64,000 bases of DNA from contig NZ_CP156085.1 of the NCBI RefSeq assembly GCF_040687965.1, forward strand, positions 62,001-126,000, read 5' to 3'. Below the pieces are notes generated by a model, which worked only from the letters and a program-made list of their open reading frames with translations, did no database searches and was not told the DNA's origin. Position numbers and translations under genes: made by a program. Source of the DNA: Methylocystis echinoides. GTDB taxonomy: Bacteria > Pseudomonadota > Alphaproteobacteria > Rhizobiales > Beijerinckiaceae. Positions 43,401 to 51,617 of this stretch are shown in pieces; position 1 is the first letter of the stretch, and every line of letters starts with the position of its first letter.

Positions 43401-44342
43401 AACTGCCGATGTATCCTGACAGCGCCCTTCTTCGCGAATCTTCCGCCCTGCATTGTTGGAATGGAAGCCTCGAACGGCGCGCATTATTGGGCCAAGACGT
43501 TCTCCGAGCTTGGGCATGACGTTCGATTGATCAGCCAGCAGTTCGTCACGCCATACGTAAAATCCAACAAGAATGATCGGAATGACGCCGAGGCGATCTG
43601 TGAAGCAGTCGGCCGTCCGAACATGCGGTTCGTTCCGGTCAAATCCGCCGAACAGCTGGCGATCCAGGCTATTCATCGGATTCGCAGTCGTCTAGTCGCC
43701 AATAGGGTTAGACCTGTGAACCAGATCCGCGGCCTACTCGGCGAGCACGGCGTCGTTATTGCGCAGGCCATCGGCAATCTTCGGCGCGCTTTGCCGCGGA
43801 TCGTCGACGAGGAAAGCAACGGTCTGAACAGCATTGTTCGGGAGTTGATCGGCGAATTGCGGGAGGAATTGATCGACCTTGATAAGCGGGTCGCAATTTA
43901 CGATCGCAAAATCCGGGAATTGTATCGAACAAGCGAAGCATGTCAGCGCCTCGGCATGGTCGAAGGAATTGGACCTATTACTGCGACAGCGCTGGTCGCA
44001 GCGGCTGGCGATGCAAAATGCTTCAAGAATGGACGACAGTTCGCGGCATGGATCGGACTTGTCCCGAGACAACGATCGAGTGGCGGCCGATCGCGGCTGC
44101 TCGGCATCAGCAAACGCGGCGACCGATATCTTCGCACCTTGCTTATCCACGGCGCACGCGCCGCCTTGGGCCGGATACGAGGGAAGCAGGATCCGAGAAG
44201 CCTTTGGCTGCTCAAAGCGCGCGAACGCCATCATCCAAATGTCGTCGCCGTCGCGCTCGCCAACAAGAACGCTCGGATCGCATGGAGCTTGATCGCCAGC
44301 GGCATGAACTACGATCAGCGTCTAACCGTCAGCTCGGCCTAA
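43398..44342 (+). pseudogene. IS110-family transposase, N-terminally truncated
   Basis: From CIVGMEASNGAHYWAKTF onward the IS110 pattern is complete: KSNKNDRNDAEAICEAVGRP, RLGMVEGIGPITATALVAAA, FAAWIGLVPRQRSSGGR and GDRYLRTLLIHGARAAL. The first DEDD motif (Val-Asp-x-Ala/Ser-Lys, about 50 residues in the intact copy at 35612) is lacking, because the frame begins after the repeat cluster. It is divergent from the other copy (different subgroup), so this is an independent insertion. Likely inactive. Confidence 0.75.
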
Positions 44343-44714
44343 CCGCAGCTAAGCATCCGGGAAACAGACAACCAAGGAGATTCCCACCAGCAATTGCAAC
44401 GATTGGCAGTGATGGCGAAACGGTCACTCCGTCGCTTCCCGAACCTGATGTGTGGACCGGCATGGCGAGAGCCAATGCCTTGGGGGCATTGAGGTGGAAG
44501 CGCGCGAAAATCCATCGAGGCTCGCGGCAAGAACTTTTTCGGCCGCATCATGAAGCCGGATATACGTCAGCAGTTGTGACCGAAAGTCGGAACTGTCAAA
44601 GCCGTTGCAATCGGGCGGGGTCCATATACATCCATACATGGACACGATCATCGAGCCACTCCTCCGAGACCTATCCTCGAATATCGAGATCAATGCCAGG
44701 CGGCCGCCGGCGTA
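44343..44714. other. IS110 3' flank, no gene
   Basis: Presumably includes the right end of the truncated IS110 (no terminal repeats are expected in this family) and unassigned sequence up to the TA target of the IS5 element. Confidence 0.35.
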
Positions 44715-45579
44715 GAGGGTGTTATGTACTTTGGTGATTGATTGTCTTAGTAGAATCGGATGTCTCCGACTCGTAAACCTTATCCTTCTGATGTCAGCGA
44801 CGAAGAGTGGTCGCTGGTTGCGCCTTATCTGACGCTCATGGACGAAGGCGCGCCTCAGCGTCAACATTCGCTGCGCGAGCTGTTCAACGGCCTGCGTTAT
44901 GTGCTGCGCTACGGCATCGCATGGCGCGCCATGCCTAACGATCTACCACCGTGGTTCGCCGTTTATCAGCAATCCCAGCGCTGGCTGGCGGCGGGCGTGT
45001 TCGAGGCGCTGGCACAGGATCTGCGCGCCCTTTTGCGCGTCGCGTCCGGTCGCGCCACGGAGCCGACGGCGGCGATAATCGACAGCCGGACCTTGCGCTC
45101 GACCCCGGAGAGCGGCCCGCGGGCGGGCTACGACGGCGCCAAGCGAAAGCGGGGTTCGAAGCTGCACATGGCGGTTGACACTTTGGGCCATTTGCTGGCG
45201 CTGCATGTCACGCGGGCAAATGTCGACGACCGCGCCGAGGTCGGCAAGCTCGCCGCCGCCGTGCAGGAAGCGACGAGCGAGAGCGTCGAACTCATTTATG
45301 TTGATCAGGGCTACACCGGCGAGAACGCTGCCGAGGCGGCAAAGGCGCAGGGCGCCGAACTTTGCGTCGTCAAACTGGCCGAAGCGAAGAAAGGCTTCGT
45401 GTTGCTGCCCAAGCGATGGGTGGTCGAGCGTTCATTCGCCTGGGCGACACGATGCAGGCGGCTCGTCAAAGATTACGAGCGCTATGCCCAAACCCTCGCA
45501 GGCCTCCACGTCGTCGCCTTCGCATGTCTCATGCTCAAACGCGCCGCAGAATTCATGCTCCAAGGTGCATAACACCCTC
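44715..45579 (+). mobile_element. IS5-family insertion sequence, apparently intact (865 bp)
   Basis: Terminal inverted repeats GAGGGTGTTATG at the left (44715) and its complement CATAACACCCTC at the right (to 45579), flanked on both sides by TA (44713-44714 and 45580-45581), the expected short target duplication. One intact transposase ORF lies inside. It is the only IS here with matching ends and an uninterrupted gene, so probably a recent arrival. Confidence 0.85.
44760..45572 (+). CDS. IS5-family transposase
   Basis: 270 residues. N-terminal DUF4096-type domain (YPSDVSDEEWSLVAPYL, RELFNGLRYVLRYGIAWRAM), first catalytic Asp in AAIIDSRTLRSTPESG, the KRKRGSKLHMAVDTLGHLL strand, second Asp in LIYVDQGYTGENAAEAA and the Glu in KRWVVERSFAWATRCRRLVK. 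All DDE residues appear present and the frame is uninterrupted. ATG 44760 is close to the left terminal repeat, as is normal for this compact family. Confidence 0.92.
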   Translation: MSPTRKPYPSDVSDEEWSLVAPYLTLMDEGAPQRQHSLRELFNGLRYVLRYGIAWRAMPNDLPPWFAVYQQSQRWLAAGVFEALAQDLRALLRVASGRATEPTAAIIDSRTLRSTPESGPRAGYDGAKRKRGSKLHMAVDTLGHLLALHVTRANVDDRAEVGKLAAAVQEATSESVELIYVDQGYTGENAAEAAKAQGAELCVVKLAEAKKGFVLLPKRWVVERSFAWATRCRRLVKDYERYAQTLAGLHVVAFACLMLKRAAEFMLQGA

Positions 45580-45585
45580 TAGGAA

Positions 45586-45650
45586 TACGCTGTTCCCGGC
45601 GGAGCAGGCCCGGATCGTGCGGCTGCTCGTCGGCAGGGTCACGGTGGGCG
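45586..45650 (+). pseudogene. Large serine recombinase C-terminal scrap
   Basis: The frame right after the IS5 end reads LFPAEQARIVRLLVGRVTVG, the well conserved C-terminal helix of large serine recombinases found in alphaproteobacterial prophage-like elements. About 20 codons remain. It may belong with the HTH gene at 47239, whose relatives sit beside such recombinases. Confidence 0.5.
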
Positions 45651-45761
45651 GGAGATTCCATCCGACCGAGACATTTGGCCTCTCGAGTGAATGGCTTCTC
45701 AGGTGAAAAAGAGGGAGGGACATTGTCGCCCGTCTTTGACAGTGTCCCGAAGCCTGTCTCC

Positions 45762-46427
45762 CTACCCTTTAGCCCACCAAGTCCCAATGCGCGACGACTC
45801 GTTAGTTCCAACATCGCTCGGCCATCCACGAAACGCAAAAAAAAGCGCCAATAAGAGACACATCGTCACGCTCCCCATCTCCGTGATGAAAGACGTTCCG
45901 AACGCGCCAAAATAGAGGATAGGGCCAAGCCTGTAGTGGCTGGTGATGCGCATTGCGTTCTCGTGCTCCGAAGTGGTTGCGTCTATCGCCAGCAGCTTTC
46001 CCTGCTTTGACGCGTGAAGCCACAACCCGTGAAATACAAGCGAAATCGCCAGAAACGTTCCCGTGTATAAGCTCGCTGCAACTTTAGCGTCCGGATGTAA
46101 GAGATATTCCGCGAGTAACCCAGTAGGGAATGGAACAAACGTGACAAAAAGCAGCAGCAAGCCGTTCCAATAAACCAGAACAAGATCCGCCCGTCGGATT
46201 GCAGCAAATATCCAGTGATGGTGAGACCAAATGACGAGAATCGTGATAAAGGAGATCAAAAAGGCGAGATAACTAGGCCAGAGCTCAAGGAGCGCGACCG
46301 TCATACCGTGCGATAATACTGTGTCCCGACTTGGAACTTTTATTTCCAGAACGAGGAGTGTAACGGCGATTGCGAATACTCCATCACTAAACGCCTCGAT
46401 CCGGTGGGTTTCCCTATCTTGTGACAT
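45762..46427 (-). CDS. TMEM175-family (DUF1211) potassium channel-like protein
   Basis: 221 residues from ATG 46427. The first helix holds the family signature RIEAFSDGVFAIAVTLLVLE (Phe-Ser-Asp pore motif). Further helices: LWPSYLAFLISFITILVIWS with HHHW, LVLVYWNGLLLLFVTFVPF, SLYTGTFLAISLVFHGLWL and two at the C-terminus. Prokaryotic TMEM175 proteins are tetrameric K+-permeable channels. The second repeat common in animal proteins is absent, as expected for bacteria. It lies 32 bp after the FYDLN-type gene on the same strand, but operon membership is uncertain. Confidence 0.85.
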   Translation of the reverse strand: MSQDRETHRIEAFSDGVFAIAVTLLVLEIKVPSRDTVLSHGMTVALLELWPSYLAFLISFITILVIWSHHHWIFAAIRRADLVLVYWNGLLLLFVTFVPFPTGLLAEYLLHPDAKVAASLYTGTFLAISLVFHGLWLHASKQGKLLAIDATTSEHENAMRITSHYRLGPILYFGAFGTSFITEMGSVTMCLLLALFFAFRGWPSDVGTNESSRIGTWWAKG

Positions 46428-46459
46428 TTTGTCCTTTGCCGAAGTGCACGGCAATGCCC

Positions 46460-46759
46460 TCAGGCCGGAACTTCGGATTTGTCGGTCTCATCATGCTGCT
46501 CTGTTGGCCGGATGGTGCTCTCTCCATCTTCTCTCTCGTCGTCTAACAAGACCGCATCAGCCGGGCATGCGCCCGCCAAGGCACCGCCACTGAATTCGGC
46601 AGGGTGCGGCCGCGCGTATTTGGACGACGAGCGCACAATCTCCACGACATGAAAGACCGCTTTGCATTTTGGGCAGACGATCGGGTTGCGATTGAGGTCA
46701 AAAAAAGGAGTGCTACAATTCAAACATCGACGCTTTTCGCCGAGTTCCGATTTGGCCAT
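46460..46759 (-). CDS. FYDLN-type zinc-ribbon protein (TIGR02300-like)
   Basis: 99 residues from ATG 46759. N-terminus MAKSELGEKRRCLNCSTPFF then DLNRNPIVCPKCKAVF: two CxxC pairs around the Asp-Leu-Asn motif form a zinc ribbon as in the alphaproteobacterial FYDLN_acid family. The usual long acidic C-terminus is shorter here (DDEREDGEST). Function unknown; relatives are usually chromosomal and single-copy, so this could be a second copy. It precedes the TMEM175 gene. Confidence 0.75.
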   Translation of the reverse strand: MAKSELGEKRRCLNCSTPFFDLNRNPIVCPKCKAVFHVVEIVRSSSKYARPHPAEFSGGALAGACPADAVLLDDEREDGESTIRPTEQHDETDKSEVPA

Positions 46760-47238
46760 TCGCTTTATTCCTGAGTGGGTCGCGGAGTGCGATGTTTTCA
46801 CGGGCCCCGCTTGTTGGGGGACATTAAGCAAAGGCAGTGATCGCAACGGTCACGGCAGCCACAATCGTGAAAATCGAAAGAATCGCGGTCACTGTATCTA
46901 GCCGAAATGCTCCTGAGCTTTCCTCTGCTTCGAACCACTTTGTGAGTAGGTTTGCATGGTATGTCCTTCCACAGAACTCGTGAGAACAGCGCTCGCAAGA
47001 TGCAGCGCCACGTGATCGATGTTCTGCAAGAAGGTCGCGCGCTTAAGCGCAAGCTTTGCCGCTTTTCAAGAGTCACTCGGCGGGAACCCGATCTATACAA
47101 CCTGGTAGATGATTTGCAAAATACAAGGGACGCTGCGGACTTTGCTCTGACGCAAGTTCACGAAGATCGACACCTTTGTGCAGACGGGTGCGAGCTAGGA
47201 CAGGCGCAGCGGAGGGAGCCGGCGTTGAATTTTGAGTA
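46760..47238. other. Intergenic; possible remnant of a small membrane protein
   Basis: On the minus strand around 46829-46930 an open frame without a start codon reads WFEAEESSGAFRLDTVTAIL then a membrane helix SIFTIVAAVTVAITAFA and stop. Nothing else is supported. Confidence 0.35.
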
Positions 47239-47682
47239 CTAACGCACTTTGGACTGGACATGGCGATAGTCTACCGCGCGACGCTTCGCGTGCGCCGCTC
47301 CGTCATCAGACACCTGCCCCATCTGCTCCACCCATGGCAGGTAGCTCGCCTTCATCAAGTCGTTGATCGAGACGGCCGGCGGGACACGCCAAAGCAGCAA
47401 GCGTTCGAGAACATCTGGCGAGAGATACGCCAGCCGCATGATCCGGCTGACATACCGATCGGTTACCCTCTCGGCGAGAGCGATGTCCTGGATCGTCGCT
47501 GCCTCGCCATTCTCCAGTCGCCGCCACGCCCACGCGCGGCCGAGGGCGCGCAGAATATGCGGATCCTGTAACCGGGCCTGAAAGCCCGGCTCGCGCTCGG
47601 GCGGCAGGATTTTGGGCCGGCCATTACGGCGCCTGAACGTCAGCGGGATGAAGACCCGGATGGCGTCGTCTGTGTCGGTCAT
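47239..47682 (-). CDS. HTH protein of recombinase-associated phage/ICE type
   Basis: 147 residues. The N-terminus IRVFIPLTFRRRNGRPKILP followed by ILRALGRAWAWRRLENGEAA and TIQDIALAERVTDRYVSRIM (HTH) and LSPDVLERLLLWRVPPAVSI is a small family usually encoded next to large serine recombinases in alphaproteobacterial mobile elements. Its role (possibly regulation or recombination directionality) is not established. ATG overlaps the TGA of an upstream frame (GIAVDLLNNGLATLVKDLS, 47686-47776), which is the 3' end of another, truncated gene. It suggests a former integrative element here. Confidence 0.65.
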   Translation of the reverse strand: MTDTDDAIRVFIPLTFRRRNGRPKILPPEREPGFQARLQDPHILRALGRAWAWRRLENGEAATIQDIALAERVTDRYVSRIMRLAYLSPDVLERLLLWRVPPAVSINDLMKASYLPWVEQMGQVSDDGAAHAKRRAVDYRHVQSKVR

Positions 47683-47794
47683 TCAGCAGCTACCTTATAG
47701 TCGTTGGCGGAGAGGTCTTTGACGAGGGTGGCGAGGCCATTGTTGAGCAGATCGACGGCGATACCGGCGGCTCCCTACTAAAATCGGTGCGGTA

Positions 47795-48138
47795 GTGGCT
47801 GACATCGCAGAGCAAATCCAATCATCAACTGCAGGCCTGGCAAATACAGAGAACTGCGAGGATCCCGGAGCAGGCGCAACAAGTTATCATCGCAGCGGTG
47901 AGCGTGATCGGCTATGATCCTCACCCCGGCTGGCGCCTGCCCAGCGGAACGGACTTTTGGATATCCATGGAGGATGGACTTCGAGAGGTTCAGCTTAGAC
48001 GCGATCAACAAGCTTCCAGGTCTCCTGGACGAGATAGAGAAGAACTCTCCGGACGGGAAAAACATTGACACGTTAACACTGTTACACAGGGTGAGCGGAA
48101 TTCTTGATAGGATCTGCCCATTCGAAAAGCTGCGATAG
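47795..48138 (+). pseudogene. Degenerate paralogue of the 49566-49904 gene
   Basis: Frames together give a protein similar to the minus-strand gene at 49566: VADIAEQIQSS at GTG 47795, then VIIAAVSVIGYDPHPGWRLP and SGTDFWISMEDGLREVQ in a second frame, then INKLPGLLDEIEKNSPDGK and TLLHRVSGILDR in a third. Two frameshifts (about 47890 and 47990) break it. It lies in inverted orientation to the intact copy and the two flank the zinc-ribbon and protease genes. Confidence 0.65.
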
Positions 48139-48191
48139 CGCTCCGCCAAAATCGCAATTCAGACCATTGACGCCACGTAGAGGAATATCTC

Positions 48192-48425
48192 ATGGAAGCT
48201 CACGCAAATAGCAATAGAGATACCGGTATTGTTGCATTCCAATGTCCAAAGTGCGGGCACGGCCTCGAACAAACGATTGAGATGCTGAAAATGCAAACTC
48301 GGATGCATTGTTCTGGCTGCGGTGTCGCGATAAATATTGATACAGACAGATTGTCGGATGCGATCGAAGAGATTCGTGCCGCTGCTGAGCTGGTTCCGCC
48401 GGAGATCACGATTAAGTTTTTCTAA
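48192..48425 (+). CDS. Small zinc-ribbon protein
   Basis: 77 residues. CPKCGHGLEQTIEMLKMQ and MHCSGCGVAINIDTD form two CxxC knuckles about 20 residues apart, a treble-clef/zinc-ribbon pattern. The rest is a helix (RLSDAIEEIRAAAEL) and a short strand IKFF. No further motif. It precedes the serine-protease gene by 71 bp on the same strand, suggesting joint expression. Such single zinc-ribbon proteins are often adaptors in protein complexes, but no specific function can be given. Confidence 0.65.
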   Translation: MEAHANSNRDTGIVAFQCPKCGHGLEQTIEMLKMQTRMHCSGCGVAINIDTDRLSDAIEEIRAAAELVPPEITIKFF

Positions 48426-48496
48426 GCCGTCCTTGAAGGTCTATAGCACGCGCCCGCTTCACATGTCAGGAATGCCGCTTTGGTCAGTGAACGCGC

Positions 48497-49246
48497 ATGA
48501 TGATAATCGACTCACTTCTGCTCACAGCAGTAAGGATCTGCACTTTCCGACAACGGCAATTGCTGACGAATGCAACCAGCTTTTTTTTCGAACGTGATCA
48601 ACGCTTGTTCCTGGTAACAAGCCGGCACGTATTATGCGACGAACTAAGCAATCACTTCCCGGATCGGATCGAGATTGAACTGCACGTCGACCAAGAAAAT
48701 ATGGTCAAATCGACCGGGTTCTCAATTCTGCTGTATCGCGATGGCCGAGCTGTTTGGCGTCAGGGAAAGGATGCCGCTGGCGCGATAGACGTGGCGGTGA
48801 TTGAGATTGAGCGGCAGTCATTGCCCCCGTCATTAGTGTACCGTGCTTTCACGCCCGACCACCTGCTCAACCCGCTGCACCATGTCGACGTCGGAACCTC
48901 GCTGCTCGTCGTCGGATTTCCGCTTGGTTTCCATGATACGCTCCACCACCTGCCGATCGTGCGTCAAGGCGTGATCGCTTCGTCATTCGGACTGCGTTTC
49001 GAGGGGCGTGGGTATTTCTTGACCGATGCACGCACCCATCGAGGCACGAGTGGCGCGCCCGTTGCAATGCGGGCATCGGATCAGACGGCGGCGCAAGACG
49101 TGCTGCCCTGGCGACTGCTCGGGGTTCATTCGTCTCGACTCGATATCGGCAACCGTGACCTTAACCTTGACGAGGCGCTGGGGCTCAATTGCGTCTGGTA
49201 CCCCGACATCCTGCTCACGCTAACCGAAAACGTCCACGAGTACTAA
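48497..49246 (+). CDS. Trypsin-like serine protease domain protein
   Basis: 249 residues with a complete catalytic triad: His in LFLVTSRHVLCDE (about H44), Asp in AGAIDVAVIEIE (about D98) and Ser in RTHRGTSGAPV (about S185). VGTSLLVVGFPLGFHDTLHH is the usual Gly-Phe-Pro strand before it. There is no signal peptide, so it is probably cytosolic, like stand-alone trypsin-like domains of regulatory or defence systems. The start ATG could be 48497 or 48500. Neighbours are the zinc-ribbon gene and the inverted DUF pair. Substrate unknown. Confidence 0.8.
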   Translation: MMIIDSLLLTAVRICTFRQRQLLTNATSFFFERDQRLFLVTSRHVLCDELSNHFPDRIEIELHVDQENMVKSTGFSILLYRDGRAVWRQGKDAAGAIDVAVIEIERQSLPPSLVYRAFTPDHLLNPLHHVDVGTSLLVVGFPLGFHDTLHHLPIVRQGVIASSFGLRFEGRGYFLTDARTHRGTSGAPVAMRASDQTAAQDVLPWRLLGVHSSRLDIGNRDLNLDEALGLNCVWYPDILLTLTENVHEY

Positions 49247-49565
49247 GAATGCGACGCTTACGGCACCGGAGGTCTAGGAACCCACGTGTCATTCCAGCGT
49301 AGTTCTGCGCTTCGCCGAAACACTGACGAGTATGCCCCCCGCCGGTTTTAACGAAATCGAGGGCGGACGGAGCAACTCAAACCAAATGGCTACGCAGCTT
49401 TTTCAGGTCGCCATATCGGAGGAGGGCATTTGCGTGTGTCGAGGGTGGCGCTCGCCATGCATCTCGACGGGGACGAAGAGGCGTTGCGGCTGTATCTGAG
49501 CGGCGACCGTGTAAGCGCGCGGGTCGCAGGGTATTTCCGCCGCGCCGGGCTATAGCGGCGTCGCG
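49247..49565. other. No supported gene
   Basis: Only a 45-codon plus-strand frame (ends RVSARVAGYFRRAGL before 49556) without start context. Nothing recognised. Confidence 0.35.
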
Positions 49566-49904
49566 TCAGTCTTTCCGGAACCGGCACCAGACCTGAAATA
49601 TCTCGTGCAAGGAATGGAGCATCTCAAAGGTATTGACGGTCTTGCCGTCCGGAGACTTGGCTGCGATCTGATCTAGGGCCGGCCCTATTTTGCTGATGGC
49701 GTCTCGCTGCACCTCGGCCAAGGCTTCTTCCATGGTCGGCCATGGCTCCATGCCTGAGGGCAGACGCCATCCCGGATGCGGATCGTAGACAATCGCGCGC
49801 ACGGCGGAGACTATTATCTGCTTGCCTTGTTCAGATATCGTCCCACCCGTGCAAGACTCCCAGCTTGTGATCGCTGCGTGAATTTTTTCTGCGATATCGG
49901 CCAC
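49566..49904 (-). CDS. Hypothetical protein, 112 aa, paralogue flanking protease module
   Basis: Starts at GTG 49904: an N-terminal helix (ADIAEKIHAAITSWES), then IISAVRAIVY-like strand followed by DPHPGWRLPSGMEPWPTMEE, a Pro/Trp-rich turn, and helices LDQIAAKSPDGKTVNTFEML. No signal peptide or membrane segment. A broken homologue is at 47795-48138, so the family is mobile or duplicated in this genome. Function not recognised. It converges toward the protease gene. Confidence 0.6.
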   Translation of the reverse strand: MADIAEKIHAAITSWESCTGGTISEQGKQIIVSAVRAIVYDPHPGWRLPSGMEPWPTMEEALAEVQRDAISKIGPALDQIAAKSPDGKTVNTFEMLHSLHEIFQVWCRFRKD

Positions 49905-50650
49905 GGAACCCAGCTGTCGGTCTAAGCGGATTTTCGAAGTGCGAACTTACCTGAAGCCCCCAGATAAGTCAGCGAGGGAGTCATGGACGCATGGCCTAAA
50001 CCATTTGAGGGGAGCCACAACCTATGCAGGGTGGACCCTACCTGAGCCTTCCCATAGCTCGATAAGAACAAACCCGCGTGAATGCAGCTTTGTTTCGTGT
50101 CCGCGCGTAAATATCGGGCTATCAGACAACGCCAGCAAGGAGGGCACAGGCTCGGATGGCTGATCAGCGATGATGTTTCCGACTTTCTTCGCCCTTGCAC
50201 CTTTGGGGCCCCGATTGAAGCGGGCAATGACCCAGGAGCCTCTTGCGATGACGGTCGCGTTTGGCGAGCGGCTTGTCGCGAGCAAAGACAGCCGTCGCGG
50301 AACTGGAGCTGGAGGCGCAGAGAATGATTTCTCTGCGCCTTATGTCGCGCGTTATCGTGCGTTTACGGGCGCGCTGATTGGCGGCCAAGGCCGGGAGGAA
50401 GGGCGGGCAATCCGTCGATCCTGCAAAGCGGTCGTTCTCAAGAGACCACACGCTGGCGTCGCAAGCAGGCTTAAAAGGCGGTCACTCCTCACATGGAGGC
50501 AAGGGCAGCAAAAAAGCTATCGAGCAGCCCTGACGCCACTAACCAAGGTGAACCGGCTGGGGCCATGTGCGCCGACACACCTACACCCGCCTTTTCATGA
50601 GCTACCGTCAGACCATCGAGAGCACAGACAAGACCTGACGGGAGCCAATC
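49905..50650. other. Long intergenic region with a perfect inverted repeat
   Basis: No supported gene; open frames on both strands lack features. It contains the 12-bp-arm hairpin at 50313-50340 and the promoter of the small secreted peptide. Confidence 0.4.
50313..50340. repeat. Perfect 12-bp inverted repeat
   Basis: AGGCGCAGAGAA, 4-nt loop TGAT, TTCTCTGCGCCT. No U tract on either side, so it could be a regulatory or protein-binding dyad, or an RNA hairpin rather than a standard terminator. Confidence 0.6.
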
Positions 50651-50782
50651 ATGACCAAGCTAATCACCAATTTCGCCGCCATCGCTCTGACCCTGAGCAT
50701 CGGCTTCGCCAGCACGGCTTCCGCGGCCCCCGAAGGCTTCAACAACTTTGACGGCAGCGCTTGCTACTGCATGGACCCGTAA
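50651..50782 (+). CDS. Small secreted peptide, 43 aa
   Basis: ATG 50651 preceded by GGGAGCC at ideal spacing. Residues 1-25 form a clear signal peptide (MTKLITNFAAIALTLSIGFA, cleavage after ASAA). The mature product would be only about 17 residues, ending FDGSACYCMDP with a Cys-Tyr-Cys motif. A strong terminator follows 30 bp after the stop, so it is a monocistronic transcript. I do not recognise the family. Two nearby Cys plus Met and Asp could bind a metal or form a disulfide, but this is conjecture. Confidence 0.6.
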   Translation: MTKLITNFAAIALTLSIGFASTASAAPEGFNNFDGSACYCMDP

Positions 50783-50810
50783 TTTCTCATTTTGTGGGGG
50801 CGGAAACGGC

Positions 50811-50839
50811 AAGGGGGCATCTTGGTGCGCCCCCTTTTT
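50811..50839 (+). terminator. Rho-independent terminator
   Basis: Arms AAGGGGGC (50811-50818) and GCCCCCTT (50829-50836) with a 10-nt loop and a T-rich tail TTTTT directly after. Ends the small-peptide transcript. Confidence 0.85.
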
Positions 50840-50924
50840 CATGGGCTTGGCCCAGTGGTGACGCATCAATGTCATATCGGCGTCTCCTTTTCGGCTTTCA
50901 TCGGGGGCGGGGGCGGTATAGGAA

Positions 50925-51428
50925 TCACCGCCCGCCCCGCTCCCGCAAACTGCGGCGCCAAATATGCGCTGTCGTTTTCGGCGGCCGCCATCCTTCCCAT
51001 TCCATCGCGCACCTGGCCCGCGCTCGCGCCTGTTCTTCAGAGACACCCGGGATAGCCGCGTATTCGGCAATGAGCTCGCGTTCTCTTGCTTGCCAGTCGC
51101 GCGTCCATAGGATTGCTCCGCACCATTCAGCGAGCGTCTCTATCATCAGACCATGCGCCGCAGCGAATTGCTGGCAATGTAGATGATCGACCTCACGGAC
51201 ATATAGCGCCAAAATCGCAGCGCCAAAGCCATCCCTGCTGCGGAAGAACACCGGTCGCGAGCAAAACGGGGGCAGCTCCGGCTCGCCGTCCCGCGCGTCG
51301 ATGCGTTCGCCCCTAGCTAGGGTGCGCCAGGAGAAAGGCTTTCGGCAGATTAGCCAACCTCTCGGCTTGGCGAACTCGCGGGCCTGGACGACGGTGGCGC
51401 GGTCGAGGTGGTCAATCACCAACGTCAT
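50925..51428 (-). CDS. Hypothetical protein, 167 aa
   Basis: Soluble, Arg/Trp-rich: VIDHLDRATVVQAREFAKPR, GWLICRKPFSWRTLARGER, LALYVREVDHLHCQQFAAA, WCGAILWTRDWQARERELIA, EEQARARARCAMEWEGW. No known motif. The start ATG directly follows the TAA stop of the small membrane gene 51429-51617, so it is translationally coupled. Composition and the regular amphipathic segments support coding. It is the last gene of a three-gene minus-strand unit. Confidence 0.55.
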   Translation of the reverse strand: MTLVIDHLDRATVVQAREFAKPRGWLICRKPFSWRTLARGERIDARDGEPELPPFCSRPVFFRSRDGFGAAILALYVREVDHLHCQQFAAAHGLMIETLAEWCGAILWTRDWQARERELIAEYAAIPGVSEEQARARARCAMEWEGWRPPKTTAHIWRRSLRERGGR

Positions 51429-51617
51429 TTATAACAACGCAGAGATGAGCCTGGCTGCTGCGAACATGAAAGCACAGATAAAGGCCAAAGCGATTCCGAA
51501 CCCCGCCCAGTCGCGAGCTTGCGCGGCCTTGTAGGTGGAGAGGGCGAGGGAAAGGCTAAGAAGCGCCCCGGCAAAGCCAAGCGCCACGGTGGAGAGCTGG
51601 GTGAAGGTGAGGGTCAC
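51429..51617 (-). CDS. Two-helix membrane microprotein
   Basis: 62 residues: helix LSTVALGFAGALLSLSLALS, polar loop TYKAAQARDWAGF, helix GIALAFICAFMFAAARLISA. The loop sequence Tyr/Trp-Lys-Ala-Ala-x-Ala-Arg-Asp-Trp is repeated in the gene immediately upstream, so the two are tandem paralogues. No known family. Between that gene and the 167-aa gene, in a compact unit with overlapping or adjacent start/stop codons. Confidence 0.55.
   Translation of the reverse strand: MTLTFTQLSTVALGFAGALLSLSLALSTYKAAQARDWAGFGIALAFICAFMFAAARLISALL

Noticed and set aside
50651-50782. Methanobactin precursor
   Set aside because: The peptide has a true signal peptide and ends ACYCMDP; the known core pattern with two Cys-containing dipeptides after a non-secretory leader is absent, and no mbnB/mbnC genes are near.
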